The notes: generated by a model from the sequence alone, not told the origin. A stretch of DNA of 64,000 bases from Nocardioides szechwanensis (GCF_900103935.1 NZ_FNIC01000004.1:347220-411219); one strand, 5' to 3'. Shown: positions 7,598 through 17,757, numbered from the stretch's first letter. Numbers and translations are program-made.

Positions 7598-8185
7598 GTG
7601 GCCGAGGAAGACGACCGACCGACGCGAGGCTCCGGCGACGGTCACCCCGTGCTGACCGGCCTGATCGCGCTGGTGGCGGTCGCCGTCACCGTCGGGCTCA
7701 TCCTGGGCGGCGGCGCGCTGGCCGCGACCCGCGTGCTGGGCATCGGTGGCGACACCGAGGCCACCGACACCTCCACCACCAGCGAGGAGTCGATGTACCT
7801 GCCGAAGCCGGAGCCGACCCAGTCGGAGTCCGGCCCCCTGATCACGCTCGAGCCCGACCCGGAGGGCCCGGTCAGCTCGCTGCCGACCGACGAGACCTCC
7901 GAGGCCGAGCCGGAGACCAAGATCGCGCTGTCGGCCGACCAGACCGAGGTCGGCTCGATGGAGCGGATCTACCTCACCGGCACCTACCCGGGCGGCGAGG
8001 GCGCGATCCTCCAGGTGCAGCAGTGGGAGGGCGGCGCCTGGGGCGAGTTCCCGGTGACCGCGTCGGTCAGCAACGAGACGTTCACGACCTACATCCAGAC
8101 CAGCCAGACCGGCAAGAACCGGTTCCGCGTGGTCGACACCGACACCGGTGAGGCGTCCAACGAGATCCGGGTGACGATCAGCTGA
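7598..8185 (+). CDS. single-pass membrane protein with beta-rich extracytoplasmic domain, 195 aa
   Basis: Not recognised as a named family. A short cytoplasmic N-terminus (about 17 residues) is followed by one membrane segment (about 18-45), a Thr/Ser/Pro/Glu-rich linker (to about 105), and a C-terminal domain of about 85 residues. That domain has alternating beta strands (IYLTGTYPGGEGAILQVQQW, NRFRVVDTDTGEASNEIRV) resembling a bacterial Ig-like fold. The orientation with the domain outside is inferred. GTG 7598 has an AGGGAG site upstream. The stop overlaps the stop of the convergent MFS gene by 8 nt (8178-8185). Confidence 0.8.
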   Translation: MAEEDDRPTRGSGDGHPVLTGLIALVAVAVTVGLILGGGALAATRVLGIGGDTEATDTSTTSEESMYLPKPEPTQSESGPLITLEPDPEGPVSSLPTDETSEAEPETKIALSADQTEVGSMERIYLTGTYPGGEGAILQVQQWEGGAWGEFPVTASVSNETFTTYIQTSQTGKNRFRVVDTDTGEASNEIRVTIS

Positions 8186-9392
8186 CCCGGCTGACCCTGC
8201 TGAGGTCGGCGCGCCGGGTCCAGTAGCCCACCCACGCGGTGCCCGCGAGCCCGAGCAGGCCGATCACCACGCTGGCCGTGGCCAGCGGCGCCGCGACGGC
8301 GACCGCCGCCACCAGCAGCGGCCCACCGGAGTTGCCGATGTCGCCGCACAGGCGCCAGCCGCCCAGGAACTGCGAACGACCCATGGCCGGCGCCGCGTCC
8401 GCGCCCAGGGTCATCACGATCCCGGAGCCCAGGCCGTTGCCGAGCGCGATCAGGGCGACGACCGCCGCCAGCCCCCAGATCGACGTGGCCAGGGGGAGGA
8501 CCAGGCAGCCGGCCGCGGTGGTCAGTACGACGGGGACCGCGACGACGGTCCGCCCGTAGTGGTCCATGAGCCAGCCGCCGGGGAAGAAGAAGGCGATGTC
8601 GACGGCGGCGGCCAAGGCGAAGATCAGCGAGGTGTCGCTGGGGGACAGCCCGATGTGCTCGGCCCAGAGCGGCAGCAGCCCGTTGCGCACCGACCGGGAC
8701 GCGGAGATCACCACGACCGCCAGGCCGAGCGTGAGCAGGGTGGCGCGGTGGGCGGCGAGGACGGACCACACGCTGGCGTGCCCGGCCGCGCCCTGCTCGG
8801 CGCGGCCCTCCGACCCCAGGTCCGGCATCAGCCGGGCCATCAGGGCGGCGACGAGGGAGAGCCCGGCGGCCAGCACGAAGGCCGCGCGCAGGTCGTAGAG
8901 GTGGATCAGCCCGGCGCCGAGCAGCGGGCCGATCAGGATCCCGACCCGGTGCGAGCCGCCCAGCGCGGCCAGCGCGCGGGCGCGGTGGCTGAGCGGCACC
9001 GCGTCGATCATGAAGCCCTGGCGGGCGATCAGGAACGCGGTCCAGCTCATCCCGCTCAGCATCGCCGCCGTCGCCAGCAACGCGACCGACGTACTGGCTG
9101 CGGCGCTGAGCATCGCGACCGCCTCGACCACCCCCGCGATGGCCAGGGTGCGGGGCTCGCCGATGCGGGCGACGACCGCACCGGCCGGCAGCGAGCCGAG
9201 CAGCATGCCGACGCCCAGCAGGGCGACCACCAGGGCGGCCGTGCTGACGTCGGCTCCCAGGTCCCTCGCGCGGAGCGCGAGGACGGGCATCACCGCACCG
9301 TGGCCGGAGGAGCTGACGATCGCAGGGGCGTAGGCAGTGAGGGCGACGTCGCGGAGACGGAAGGTCGGGGGAGCCGGGGGGCGCGGTTGCAC
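8178..9392 (-). CDS. MFS transporter, 404 aa
   Basis: A polytopic membrane protein with about 12 hydrophobic segments and major-facilitator features, including the loop GGWLMDHYGRT, which is a variant of the RxGRR motif, and repeats of ARIGEPRTL between segments 2 and 3. The substrate is unknown; drug or metabolite efflux is likely by family. GTG 9390-9392 is the only start that keeps the first membrane segment and has an AGGGAGA site upstream. It therefore overlaps the 3' end of the EamA gene by 103 nt in another frame. The pair is probably co-transcribed from the MarR-controlled promoter. Confidence 0.87.
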   Translation of the reverse strand: MQPRPPAPPTFRLRDVALTAYAPAIVSSSGHGAVMPVLALRARDLGADVSTAALVVALLGVGMLLGSLPAGAVVARIGEPRTLAIAGVVEAVAMLSAAASTSVALLATAAMLSGMSWTAFLIARQGFMIDAVPLSHRARALAALGGSHRVGILIGPLLGAGLIHLYDLRAAFVLAAGLSLVAALMARLMPDLGSEGRAEQGAAGHASVWSVLAAHRATLLTLGLAVVVISASRSVRNGLLPLWAEHIGLSPSDTSLIFALAAAVDIAFFFPGGWLMDHYGRTVVAVPVVLTTAAGCLVLPLATSIWGLAAVVALIALGNGLGSGIVMTLGADAAPAMGRSQFLGGWRLCGDIGNSGGPLLVAAVAVAAPLATASVVIGLLGLAGTAWVGYWTRRADLSRVSRVS

Positions 9393-10264
9393 CCGCCTGA
9401 TTCTCCCTGACGCCGTCGGGCGCCGGCCTGCCCGGCCACCACGCCACCGAGCACGAGCAGCATCCCCAGCGCCTGCGTCCAGCCGAACAGCTCGCCGGCG
9501 ACCAGGACGCCCAGGGACGTGCCGACGACGGGGTTGAGGAGCCCGACCAGCGACACCGCACCGGCGGGCAGCATCGCCAGGCCGTGGAACCAGCAGACGT
9601 AGGCGAGCACGGTGCCGACGCCGGCCAGCCATACGAACCCGGTGGCGGCGTCGACGTCGATCGCGGGGGGAGCCCCCTCGACGACCAGCGCCACGGGCAC
9701 CAGGGCCAGGCCGCCGACCACGAGCTGCCAGGACACGAGCGTGCGCATGTCGACCGGCGCCGGCCACCGCTTGACGAGGACGAAGCCGAGTGCCGAGACC
9801 AGGACCGAGGCGAACGCGGCGACCAGTCCCAGGACCGAGACCTCGCCGGGGGCCCGGGCCAGGAGCAGGGCGACGCCGACCAGACCCACGAGCGCGGCGC
9901 CGACGCGGACGGCGCCGGCCCGCTCGCGGATCACCAGCCAGGCAAGCGCCATCACGGCGAGCGGCGACGTGGCCTGGAGGGTCGAGGCCAGGCCGCCGGG
10001 CAGCTCGTACGCGGCCAGGAAGAGCAGCGGGAAGAAGAGCCCGATGTTGCACAGCCCCAGCAGCGTGGCGCGCCACCACCAGTCGCCGCGCGGGAGCCGG
10101 CGGCGGAAGGCCAGGATCAGCAGTCCGGCCGGCAGGGCGCGGACGACCGACGAGAAGAGCGGCCGGTCTGGCGGCAGAAGCTCGGCGGTGACGAGGTACG
10201 TCGTACCCCAGGCGACGGGGGCGACAGCGGTGATCAGCAGCGCTCGCCGGGAGATAGTTTCCAT
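9290..10264 (-). CDS. EamA-family (DMT superfamily) transporter, 324 aa
   Basis: A ten-segment membrane protein made of two EamA repeats. Typical segments are APVAWGTTYLVTAELLPP in helix 1, SPLAVMALAWLVIRERAG at the end of the first repeat, and NPVVGTSLGVLVAGELFGW in the second. It belongs to the drug/metabolite transporters that export amino acids or small metabolites. The last 45 residues are polar, Pro/Ser-rich and beyond the usual length (about 285-300); they coincide with the overlap with the MFS gene. The start ATG sits 7 nt after a TATTAT -10 box and next to a MarR-type palindrome. Confidence 0.88.
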   Translation of the reverse strand: METISRRALLITAVAPVAWGTTYLVTAELLPPDRPLFSSVVRALPAGLLILAFRRRLPRGDWWWRATLLGLCNIGLFFPLLFLAAYELPGGLASTLQATSPLAVMALAWLVIRERAGAVRVGAALVGLVGVALLLARAPGEVSVLGLVAAFASVLVSALGFVLVKRWPAPVDMRTLVSWQLVVGGLALVPVALVVEGAPPAIDVDAATGFVWLAGVGTVLAYVCWFHGLAMLPAGAVSLVGLLNPVVGTSLGVLVAGELFGWTQALGMLLVLGGVVAGQAGARRRQGESGGCNRAPRLPRPSVSATSPSLPTPLRSSAPPATVR

Positions 10265-10283
10265 GGAAGAGATAATATCTTCC
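10265..10283. promoter_or_regulatory. MarR-type palindromic operator between divergent EamA and MarR genes
   Basis: The 19-mer GGAAGAGATAATATCTTCC matches its own reverse complement at 16 of 19 positions. It begins immediately upstream of the EamA ATG (10264) and covers that gene's -10 box. A second partial half-site (GATATATTCC) lies at about 10290-10299. This AT-rich patch contrasts with the surrounding high-GC DNA and is the natural site for autorepression by the MarR protein encoded at 10305. Confidence 0.65.
10272..10277 (-). promoter_or_regulatory. -10 box TATTAT of leaderless EamA promoter
   Basis: On the minus strand TATTAT lies 7 nt before the EamA ATG (10264), inside the MarR-type palindrome, so bound repressor would block RNA polymerase directly. 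Confidence 0.6.
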
Positions 10284-10291
10284 GAGTCAGA

Positions 10292-10297
10292 TATATT
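10292..10297 (+). promoter_or_regulatory. -10 box TATATT of leaderless marR-family gene
   Basis: TATATT, near the consensus TATAAT, ends 7 nt before ATG 10305. There is no Shine-Dalgarno sequence, which fits leaderless translation. Confidence 0.6.
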
Positions 10298-10304
10298 CCA
10301 TCCC

Positions 10305-10808
10305 ATGTCAGGGCAGCAGGAGCTCGACCACGTCGGCCGGATCATGGCGCAGTGGGCCGTCGAGCGCCCCGACGTCGACGTCTCGCCGCAGGGCATCATC
10401 GGCCGGCTGCACCGGCTGGCGATCCAGCTGGACGAGGAGCTGCGTCCGGTCTTCGCCGCGGCCGGGCTCTCCGACGGCGACTTCGACGTGCTGGCCGCCC
10501 TGCGGCGTTCCGGTGCGCCGTACGAGCTGTCGCCCGGCCAGATCGCCGAGACCACGATGGTGACCTCGGGAGCGGTCACCAAGCGCCTCGACCGGCTCGA
10601 GGGCGCGGGGCTGGTGTCGCGCCGGACCAGTGCGGCGGACGGACGCGGTCGCCGGGTGCGGCTCACCGAGCGCGGCCGGACGCTGGTGGACGACGTCTTC
10701 GAGAAGCACATGGCCAACGAGCACCTGCTGCTCGCGTCGTTCAGCGACCTCGAACGATCGCGGTTGGCGCACCTGCTGGAGGCCTGGGGTCGCGCGCTCG
10801 GGGCGTGA
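10305..10808 (+). CDS. MarR-family transcriptional regulator, 167 aa
   Basis: A winged-helix regulator. The recognition region is GQIAETTMVTSGAVTKRLDRL (about 87-107) with the wing RTSAADGRGRRVRLTERGR after it. It has the MarR dimerisation helices at both ends and the usual family length. It is divergent from the EamA/MFS transporter pair, and the 40-bp gap holds a palindrome and both -10 boxes, so it most likely represses the transporters and itself until a ligand is bound. The ligand is unknown. The start has no Shine-Dalgarno; a -10 box 7 nt upstream implies a leaderless mRNA. Confidence 0.92.
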   Translation: MSGQQELDHVGRIMAQWAVERPDVDVSPQGIIGRLHRLAIQLDEELRPVFAAAGLSDGDFDVLAALRRSGAPYELSPGQIAETTMVTSGAVTKRLDRLEGAGLVSRRTSAADGRGRRVRLTERGRTLVDDVFEKHMANEHLLLASFSDLERSRLAHLLEAWGRALGA

Positions 10809-10821
10809 CACCATCGGCGAC

Positions 10822-11400
10822 ATGACACGAGTCCGTCCGCTGCTCGCCGGCGTGCTGGCCGTCTGCCTCGGTGGGCTGGCCGGGTGCGGCGACGACGAGC
10901 CGGACCGCGCTGAGGCGCCCGACGTGTCGAGCAGCGTCGCGCCGGCATCCCCGGTCGAGCTCCGCGTGGTGCTCGCGACCGACCTCGAGCCGCCGCCCGA
11001 CTCGCAGGTCTTGCAGCAGTTCGACAACCTCGACTGCGACGCGGCCCCCGCGGAGGTGGCGGCGGACGAGCCGCTGGCCACGTGCGACGACGCCGGCGTG
11101 AAGTACAGCCTGGAGCCGGCCCGCATCGTCGGCGGGATCGAGTCGGCCTCCGCCGGCATCCCCGAGGGTAAGGAGGCCTGGGTGGTGACCCTCGACCTCG
11201 ACGCCGAGGCCACCCGCACGTTCGCCGACCTCACCGCCGAGCTCGCCGTGAGCCGGCTCCAGGTCGCGGTGGTGGTCGACGGCCGCGTCGTGACCGCGCC
11301 GCTGGTCCAGGCCCCGATCGCGGACGGACGCCTCCAGATCGCCGCCGACCTCACCGAGGAGTCGGCCACCGCGCTGGCCGACCGGCTAGCGCAGGGCTGA
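10822..11400 (+). CDS. lipoprotein with SecDF P1-head-like domain, 192 aa
   Basis: An exported lipoprotein: a hydrophobic signal (VRPLLAGVLAVCLGGLAGC) ends in a lipobox with the acylated Cys at about 22, followed by an acidic linker. The remaining 150 residues resemble the periplasmic P1 head of SecD: VELRVVLATDLEPPP, KYSLEPARIVGGIESA, WVVTLDLDAEATRTFADLTAEL and LQVAVVVDGRVVTAPLV, a pattern seen in the preprotein translocase helper. Here the head is free-standing without the SecD membrane part, so its role is unknown. It follows the MarR gene by 13 nt on the same strand. Confidence 0.8.
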   Translation: MTRVRPLLAGVLAVCLGGLAGCGDDEPDRAEAPDVSSSVAPASPVELRVVLATDLEPPPDSQVLQQFDNLDCDAAPAEVAADEPLATCDDAGVKYSLEPARIVGGIESASAGIPEGKEAWVVTLDLDAEATRTFADLTAELAVSRLQVAVVVDGRVVTAPLVQAPIADGRLQIAADLTEESATALADRLAQG

Positions 11401-11409
11401 CCCGGTCGC

Positions 11410-12243
11410 TCAGCCCAGGGTCTCGGGGTTGGGTCCGATCCGGCCGGCCTCACCCCGGTCGAGCGCGGTGATCTCGGCGACCTCGACCGGTGAGAGCTGG
11501 AAGTCGAAGATGTCGAAGTTCTCGCGCATCCGCTCCTCGCGCATGGACTTGGGGAAGACCACGTCGCGACGCTCGAGGTGCCAGCGCAGCGTGACCTGCG
11601 AGGGGGTCTTGCCGTGGCGCTTGGCGATCCGCTGGATGACCTCGTCGTCGTTGACCTTGCCGCGCGCGATCGGCGACCACGCCTCGACGGTGATGCCGTG
11701 CGCGTGGGAGGCGGCGCGCACGTCGTCGTTGGCGAGGTAGGGATGCGCCTCGATCTGGTTCACGGCCGGGATCTCGCCGGTCTCGCCGATGATCCGGTCG
11801 AGGTGCTCGGCGTGGAAGTTGGAGACCCCCACCGACCGGGCGCGGCCCTCGGCCCGGAGCTCGGTCATGGCCTTCCAGGTCGACACGTAGTCGCCGTCGT
11901 ACGACGTGGGCAGCGGCCAGTGGATGAGGAACAGGTCGACGTGGTCGAGGCCGAGGCGGGCCAGCGACTCGTCGAAGCTGCGCCGTACGTCGTCGGGCCG
12001 GTGGTTGCCGTTGTCGAGCTTGGTCGTGACGTACAGCTCGTCGCGCGGGATGCCGGAGGAGGCGATCGCCTGGCCGACGCCCTCCTCGTTGCCGTACATC
12101 TGCGCGGTGTCGATGTGGCGGTAGCCGATGTCGAGCGCGGTCCCCACGGTGGCCGCGGTCTGCGCCGCCGGCACCTGGAATACGCCGAAGCCGAGCTGGG
12201 GGATGGAGGTCTGGTCGTTGAGGGTGATCGTGGGAACGGTCAT
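11410..12243 (-). CDS. aldo/keto reductase, 277 aa
   Basis: An NADPH-dependent (alpha/beta)8 oxidoreductase of the AKR5-like group (2,5-diketo-gluconate reductase type). The catalytic tetrad is visible: Asp and Tyr in YRHIDTAQMYGNE (about 42-54), Lys in VTTKLDN, His in FLIHWPLP. The C-terminal cofactor segment FPKSMREERMRENFDIFDF is typical. Length fits the family. It reduces small aldehydes or ketones; the physiological substrate cannot be told. It converges on the SecD-like lipoprotein gene and diverges from the NUDIX gene. Confidence 0.94.
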   Translation of the reverse strand: MTVPTITLNDQTSIPQLGFGVFQVPAAQTAATVGTALDIGYRHIDTAQMYGNEEGVGQAIASSGIPRDELYVTTKLDNGNHRPDDVRRSFDESLARLGLDHVDLFLIHWPLPTSYDGDYVSTWKAMTELRAEGRARSVGVSNFHAEHLDRIIGETGEIPAVNQIEAHPYLANDDVRAASHAHGITVEAWSPIARGKVNDDEVIQRIAKRHGKTPSQVTLRWHLERRDVVFPKSMREERMRENFDIFDFQLSPVEVAEITALDRGEAGRIGPNPETLG

Positions 12244-12289
12244 AGGGGCCTGTAACCCGCCCGGTGCTCAGGTATTCCATGATGGGCCG

Positions 12290-12727
12290 ATGGAGTTCAC
12301 CGACTACGACACCCGCCTCGCCGCCTACGCCGTGGTCGTGGACGACGACGAGCGGGTGCTCCTCGCGCTCTGGAACGAGGCGGAGGAGGGGCGGTGGGCG
12401 CTGCCGGGTGGCGGCGTCGACTTCGAGGAGACCGCCGAGGCGGGTGCGGTCCGGGAGGTGCGCGAGGAGACCGGGTACGACGTGGTGCTGGACCGGCTGC
12501 TGGGCGTGGACTCCCACGTCATCCCGGTGGAGCGGCGGTTGTCCGACACCGACCGGCCGATGAAGGCCGTGCGCGTCGTCTACGCGGCGACGGTCGTGGG
12601 CGGTGAGCTGACCCACGAGGTCGACGGCACGACCGACGAGGCCCGCTGGTTCCCGCTCGCCGAGGTCGCCGACCTCCCGCGGGTCGGGATCGTCGACATC
12701 GCGCTCGCCCTCTGGCGCCAGCGGTGA
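12290..12727 (+). CDS. NUDIX hydrolase, 145 aa
   Basis: A pyrophosphohydrolase with a complete NUDIX box, GGGVDFEETAEAGAVREVRE plus ETGYDV, at about residues 42-68 (pattern GX5EX7REUXEEXGU). The catalytic glutamates that bind Mg2+ are all present. The substrate is a nucleoside diphosphate linked to another moiety, not identifiable further. Its TGA overlaps the GTG start of the CapA-like gene (GTGA, 12724-12727), so the two are co-translated. Confidence 0.93.
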   Translation: MEFTDYDTRLAAYAVVVDDDERVLLALWNEAEEGRWALPGGGVDFEETAEAGAVREVREETGYDVVLDRLLGVDSHVIPVERRLSDTDRPMKAVRVVYAATVVGGELTHEVDGTTDEARWFPLAEVADLPRVGIVDIALALWRQR

Positions 12728-14058
12728 GCCGGCGCGCCGGCGCGGTCGTGGCGGTCGCGGCGGCGGTGCTCGGCCTCGCCGCGTGCACCGACAGCACCGA
12801 GTCGCCGGTCGCCCCCCGGGAGAGCCTGGTGCCCAGCGTCCTCGAGCCTTCGCCGCCCGCTGTCCCACGACCGGAGGAGCCGCTGGTCGTCATCGGCCAC
12901 GCCACCGTGCCGCAGCTCGACCTGACGGGGGCCCAGTCGCAGCGGCTGCTGGCCGGCGAGGTCAGCCGGTGGCGAGGCTTCCGGGTGCTGACCGGTCGCG
13001 CGCCGGCCCGACTGGTCCGCGCCGTCGAGCGCGACGCGGGCACCCTGGCCGTCGTACCCGTCTCGGCCGTGGGCCCGACCGTGATGGCGGCCCGGGTCGA
13101 CGGCTACGACCCCGTCCGGGACGCCGCCGGGACGGTCGACCTGACGGTGGCCGGCGACGTGATGCTGGTGCGCCGGGTGCCGGACCCGGCCGCGGCCCTC
13201 GCGCCGCTGGCACAGCGGCTGCGCGGCGCCGACCTGACGGTCGGCAACCTCGAGAGCACCCTGTCGCGGGACGGCGAGCCGACCCAGGGTGGCGACTCGT
13301 TCGGGGGGACGCCGGCGCTGGTCCCGGTGCTGCGCGCGGCCGGCTTCGACGCGGTGTCGCTGGCCAACAACCACGTCGGCGACTACGGCGAGGTGGCGCT
13401 GCTCGAGACCGTGCGCACCCTGAGGTCGAGCAGTCTGCAGGGCTTCGGAGCGGGCCGCGACCTGGCGTCCGCGGGCCGGGCGGCGGTGCTGACCCGCGAC
13501 GGCGTGAGCTTCGCCTTTCTCGGCTTCAACGCGATCGGCGAGACCCCGCAGGCGACGCCCGAGCGGCCCGGCGCCCTCTCGGTGCGGATGCCGCCGCGCA
13601 CTGGCCCGCTGGTGCGCAGCGACCTGGACCACGTGGCCGACCTGGTGAGTGAGTACGACGGACTGGCCGACGTGGTCGTGGTCCTCCCGCACTGGGGTGA
13701 GCAGTACGTGCACGAGCCCTGGCAGGTCCAGCGCGACGTGGCCCGCCGCCTCGTCGCCGCCGGCGCCGACCTCGTGGTGGGCGGCCACCCGCACTGGGTC
13801 CAGGGCGTCGAGGCCGTCGACGGCGTGCCCGTCGTGCACTCCCTCGGCAACTTCGTCTTCGACATGGACTACATGGAGCAGACCCTCGAGGGCGTCCTGC
13901 TCGAGGCCACGTTCTGGGGCAAGGAGCTCAAGGCCGTGCGGTTCGTGCCCTACCGGATGGACACCGAGGCCTTCGCGCCGCGCGTCGCCCGCGGTGACGC
14001 CGGCTCGGCGATCCTGGACGACCTGTGGAGCAGCAGCCGCGGTCCGTGGGCGTCCTGA
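12724..14058 (+). CDS. CapA-family (poly-gamma-glutamate synthesis type) lipoprotein, 444 aa
   Basis: An exported lipoprotein: signal VVAVAAAVLGLAAC with lipobox Cys at about 21, a Pro-rich linker, a small N-terminal domain (about 50-135), then a calcineurin-like CapA/PgsA phosphoesterase-fold domain. The CapA metal-site motifs are present in order: VAGDVMLVRR, TVGNLESTLS, LANNHVGDYG, GGHPHWVQGVE and HSLGNFVFD. CapA proteins act at the cell surface in anionic polymer metabolism, but no capB or capC is nearby, so involvement in polyglutamate is not supported here. GTG start overlaps the NUDIX stop by 4 nt. Confidence 0.9.
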   Translation: MSRRAGAVVAVAAAVLGLAACTDSTESPVAPRESLVPSVLEPSPPAVPRPEEPLVVIGHATVPQLDLTGAQSQRLLAGEVSRWRGFRVLTGRAPARLVRAVERDAGTLAVVPVSAVGPTVMAARVDGYDPVRDAAGTVDLTVAGDVMLVRRVPDPAAALAPLAQRLRGADLTVGNLESTLSRDGEPTQGGDSFGGTPALVPVLRAAGFDAVSLANNHVGDYGEVALLETVRTLRSSSLQGFGAGRDLASAGRAAVLTRDGVSFAFLGFNAIGETPQATPERPGALSVRMPPRTGPLVRSDLDHVADLVSEYDGLADVVVVLPHWGEQYVHEPWQVQRDVARRLVAAGADLVVGGHPHWVQGVEAVDGVPVVHSLGNFVFDMDYMEQTLEGVLLEATFWGKELKAVRFVPYRMDTEAFAPRVARGDAGSAILDDLWSSSRGPWAS

Positions 14059-14065
14059 GTCCCGG

Positions 14066-15040
14066 TCACCTGAGCCAGGCCAGCACCGTGCGGGCGGTGC
14101 GCTCGAGCTGCGCGCGGTTGACGACGGCCGGCAGGTCGGCGGCCGAGTGGTAGGCGCCGTACGACGTGCCGCCGAGGCGGGCGCCGGGTAGGCCGTCGCG
14201 CACGAACGACCAGTGGTCGCTGGAGTCCTGGCCGGTGTCGAGCACCGTCTCGACGCCGGCGCTGCGGGCCGCCTCGACCAGGGCGTCGGTGAGGGCGGTG
14301 GGCCCGTCGGCCGGCGTACCGACCGGGAGCACGTCGCCGACCCCGACACGGTCCATCGAGACCATGCCGCGCAGCGACTGTCGCTGCTGCGGCGTCAGCG
14401 AGGCGACGTAGGCCCGGGAGCCGTAGTGGTGGTGCGCGTCGCCCTCGCCCCGGGGCTCCTCGGAGCCGAAGGCGACCAGGACGACGGGGAGCCTGCTGCG
14501 GGTGTCCTGCAGCGCCTCGGCCACCGCGAGCAGGACGCCGATGCCCGACGCGTTGTCCTCGGCGCCGGGCGCCAGGGGGACCGTGTCGAGGTGGGCACCG
14601 ACGGCCAGCCAGGGCTCGCCCGGCTGGAGCTCGCCCTGTGTGGCGATCAGGTTGACCGACGGGCCGGCCTCGACCGGTGCGTTCCAGGAGTAGCCGGCCG
14701 GGGTGGGGAAGCGCTGCCGCTCCACGCTCCACCCGCTCCCGGTGAGCTGCCGCTCGACCCACGCCGCCGCCTCGAAGTAGGCCTTCGTGGTGCCCGGCCG
14801 TGGGCCGATCTCGAGCGCGAGGTGGCGTACGGCGTCCATCGCCGTCCGCACCCGCGCATCGTCGGGGGTGACCCGGGGCGGCTCGGGCGGTGGCGTCGGG
14901 GTCGGGGCTGGCTCGCTCGGGGACTGCGCCTGGGTGGGCCTGGGGTTCGGCGCCGGGTCTGCCGTCGTGTCCGAGGGGGAGCTGCACGCGGCGATCAGGG
15001 CCAGGGTGGCTGCTGCCGCCGCTGCCGTCGCACGCCTCAT
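14066..15040 (-). CDS. M28-family zinc aminopeptidase lipoprotein, 324 aa
   Basis: An exported metallopeptidase. The signal peptide ends with the lipobox LIAACSS (Cys about 19), followed by a Pro/Thr-rich linker to about 58. The M28 zinc ligands and catalytic acids appear in order: GAHLDTVP (His, Asp), EDNASGIG (bridging Asp), GSEEPRG (general base Glu and ligand Glu), SMDRVG (Asp) and the C-terminal GAYHSAAD (His). It should remove N-terminal residues from peptides outside the membrane. It converges on the CapA-like gene, and its start faces the dnaK control region. Confidence 0.93.
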   Translation of the reverse strand: MRRATAAAAAATLALIAACSSPSDTTADPAPNPRPTQAQSPSEPAPTPTPPPEPPRVTPDDARVRTAMDAVRHLALEIGPRPGTTKAYFEAAAWVERQLTGSGWSVERQRFPTPAGYSWNAPVEAGPSVNLIATQGELQPGEPWLAVGAHLDTVPLAPGAEDNASGIGVLLAVAEALQDTRSRLPVVLVAFGSEEPRGEGDAHHHYGSRAYVASLTPQQRQSLRGMVSMDRVGVGDVLPVGTPADGPTALTDALVEAARSAGVETVLDTGQDSSDHWSFVRDGLPGARLGGTSYGAYHSAADLPAVVNRAQLERTARTVLAWLR

Positions 15041-15074
15041 GCCCGCCAGTGTGCCTGCCCGCCGCTCATCGACA

Positions 15075-15124
15075 GGGTCGTGTGCCTCAGGGTGCGGCCC
15101 AGCGCACGCTCAGGCACACGACCC
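15075..15124. repeat. 50-bp interrupted palindrome (13-bp perfect arms) between M28 and dnaK genes
   Basis: Arms GGGTCGTGTGCCT (15075-15087) and AGGCACACGACCC (15112-15124) are perfect reverse complements. The 24-nt centre contains a second short inverted repeat (GTGCG/CGCAC). It lies upstream of both flanking genes, so it is not in a terminator position. A dispersed extragenic palindrome or a regulatory cruciform are both possible. Confidence 0.75.
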
Positions 15125-15186
15125 GCAACTGGTGACGCTGAGCGGGAACAACCGCCCCGCACCCTCCGTTGAACCGACTGAACGAA

Positions 15187-15207
15187 CTTGAGTTGATCGC
15201 ACTCAAC
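15187..15207. promoter_or_regulatory. HAIR operator for HspR upstream of dnaK
   Basis: CTTGAGT-N7-ACTCAAC, 20 of 21 positions compatible with the HAIR consensus CTTGAGT-N7-ACTCAAG (only the last base differs). HspR is encoded at the end of the same operon (18927), so this is the expected autoregulatory heat-shock site. Confidence 0.93.
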
Positions 15208-15262
15208 TTGTTTGCGAGACTTGGGTTCATCACCTGAATCACCTACACGGAGGTAACCCGAA

Positions 15263-17136
<1,874 letters not shown>

Positions 17137-17140
<4 letters not shown>

Positions 17141-17742
17141 CCCAACCGGACCCCGCGTCCGAGATGCCCACCGAGACCGAGGTCGCCGAGGAGCCCACCA
17201 GCGGGGTCCAGGCTGACGACCTCGGCGAGGTCGGCGAGATCGGTGACGTCGAGTTCGAGGACGACCTCACGCGGGCGCGTCGGGACCTCACCGAGCTGAC
17301 CACCGACCTGCAGCGGCTCCAGGCCGAGTACCTCAACTACAAGCGCCGGGTCGAACGTGACCGGGAGCTGGTCCGCGAGAACGCGACGTACGCCGCGCTC
17401 ACGCCGATCGTCGAGGTCCTCGACAACATCGACCGGGCGCGTGAGCACGGGCCGCTCGACGACGGCTTCAAGGCCGTCGCCGAGCAGCTCGAGCGGGTCG
17501 TGTCCGGCCTGGGGCTGGCTCGTTTCGGTGCGGTCGGCGACCCGTTCGACCCCACGGTCCACGAGGCGCTGTCCCACATCGGCGAGGACCCGGAGGTCTC
17601 GGTGACCACCTGCAAGGTGATCGCCAAGGCCGGCTACAAGATCGGCAACCGCGTGGTGCGCGCCGCGCAGGTGCTCGTGGTCGATCCTGTTGTCCAGCCG
17701 GTTGTCCAGCCGGGTGAAGAGCCGGTTGTCACGGAGGAGTGA
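17137..17742 (+). CDS. grpE: nucleotide exchange factor GrpE, 201 aa
   Basis: The DnaK nucleotide exchange factor: an acidic disordered N-terminus (to about 45), a long coiled-coil ([20 protein letters not shown], about 48-75), then [19 protein letters not shown], and the C-terminal beta wing that contacts DnaK ([16 protein letters not shown]). GTG start overlaps the dnaK stop by 4 nt. The C-terminus carries a small tandem repeat (VVQPVVQP, about 17689-17712) after the conserved domain. It is co-transcribed with dnaK, dnaJ and hspR under HspR control. Confidence 0.98.
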
Positions 17743-17757
17743 GAGGGGAGGTGCGCG

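Noticed and set aside
12724..14058. Assignment of the CapA-like protein to capsule (polyglutamate) synthesis
   Set aside because: No capB, capC or capE gene is adjacent; the domain alone is widespread in proteins of other or unknown roles.
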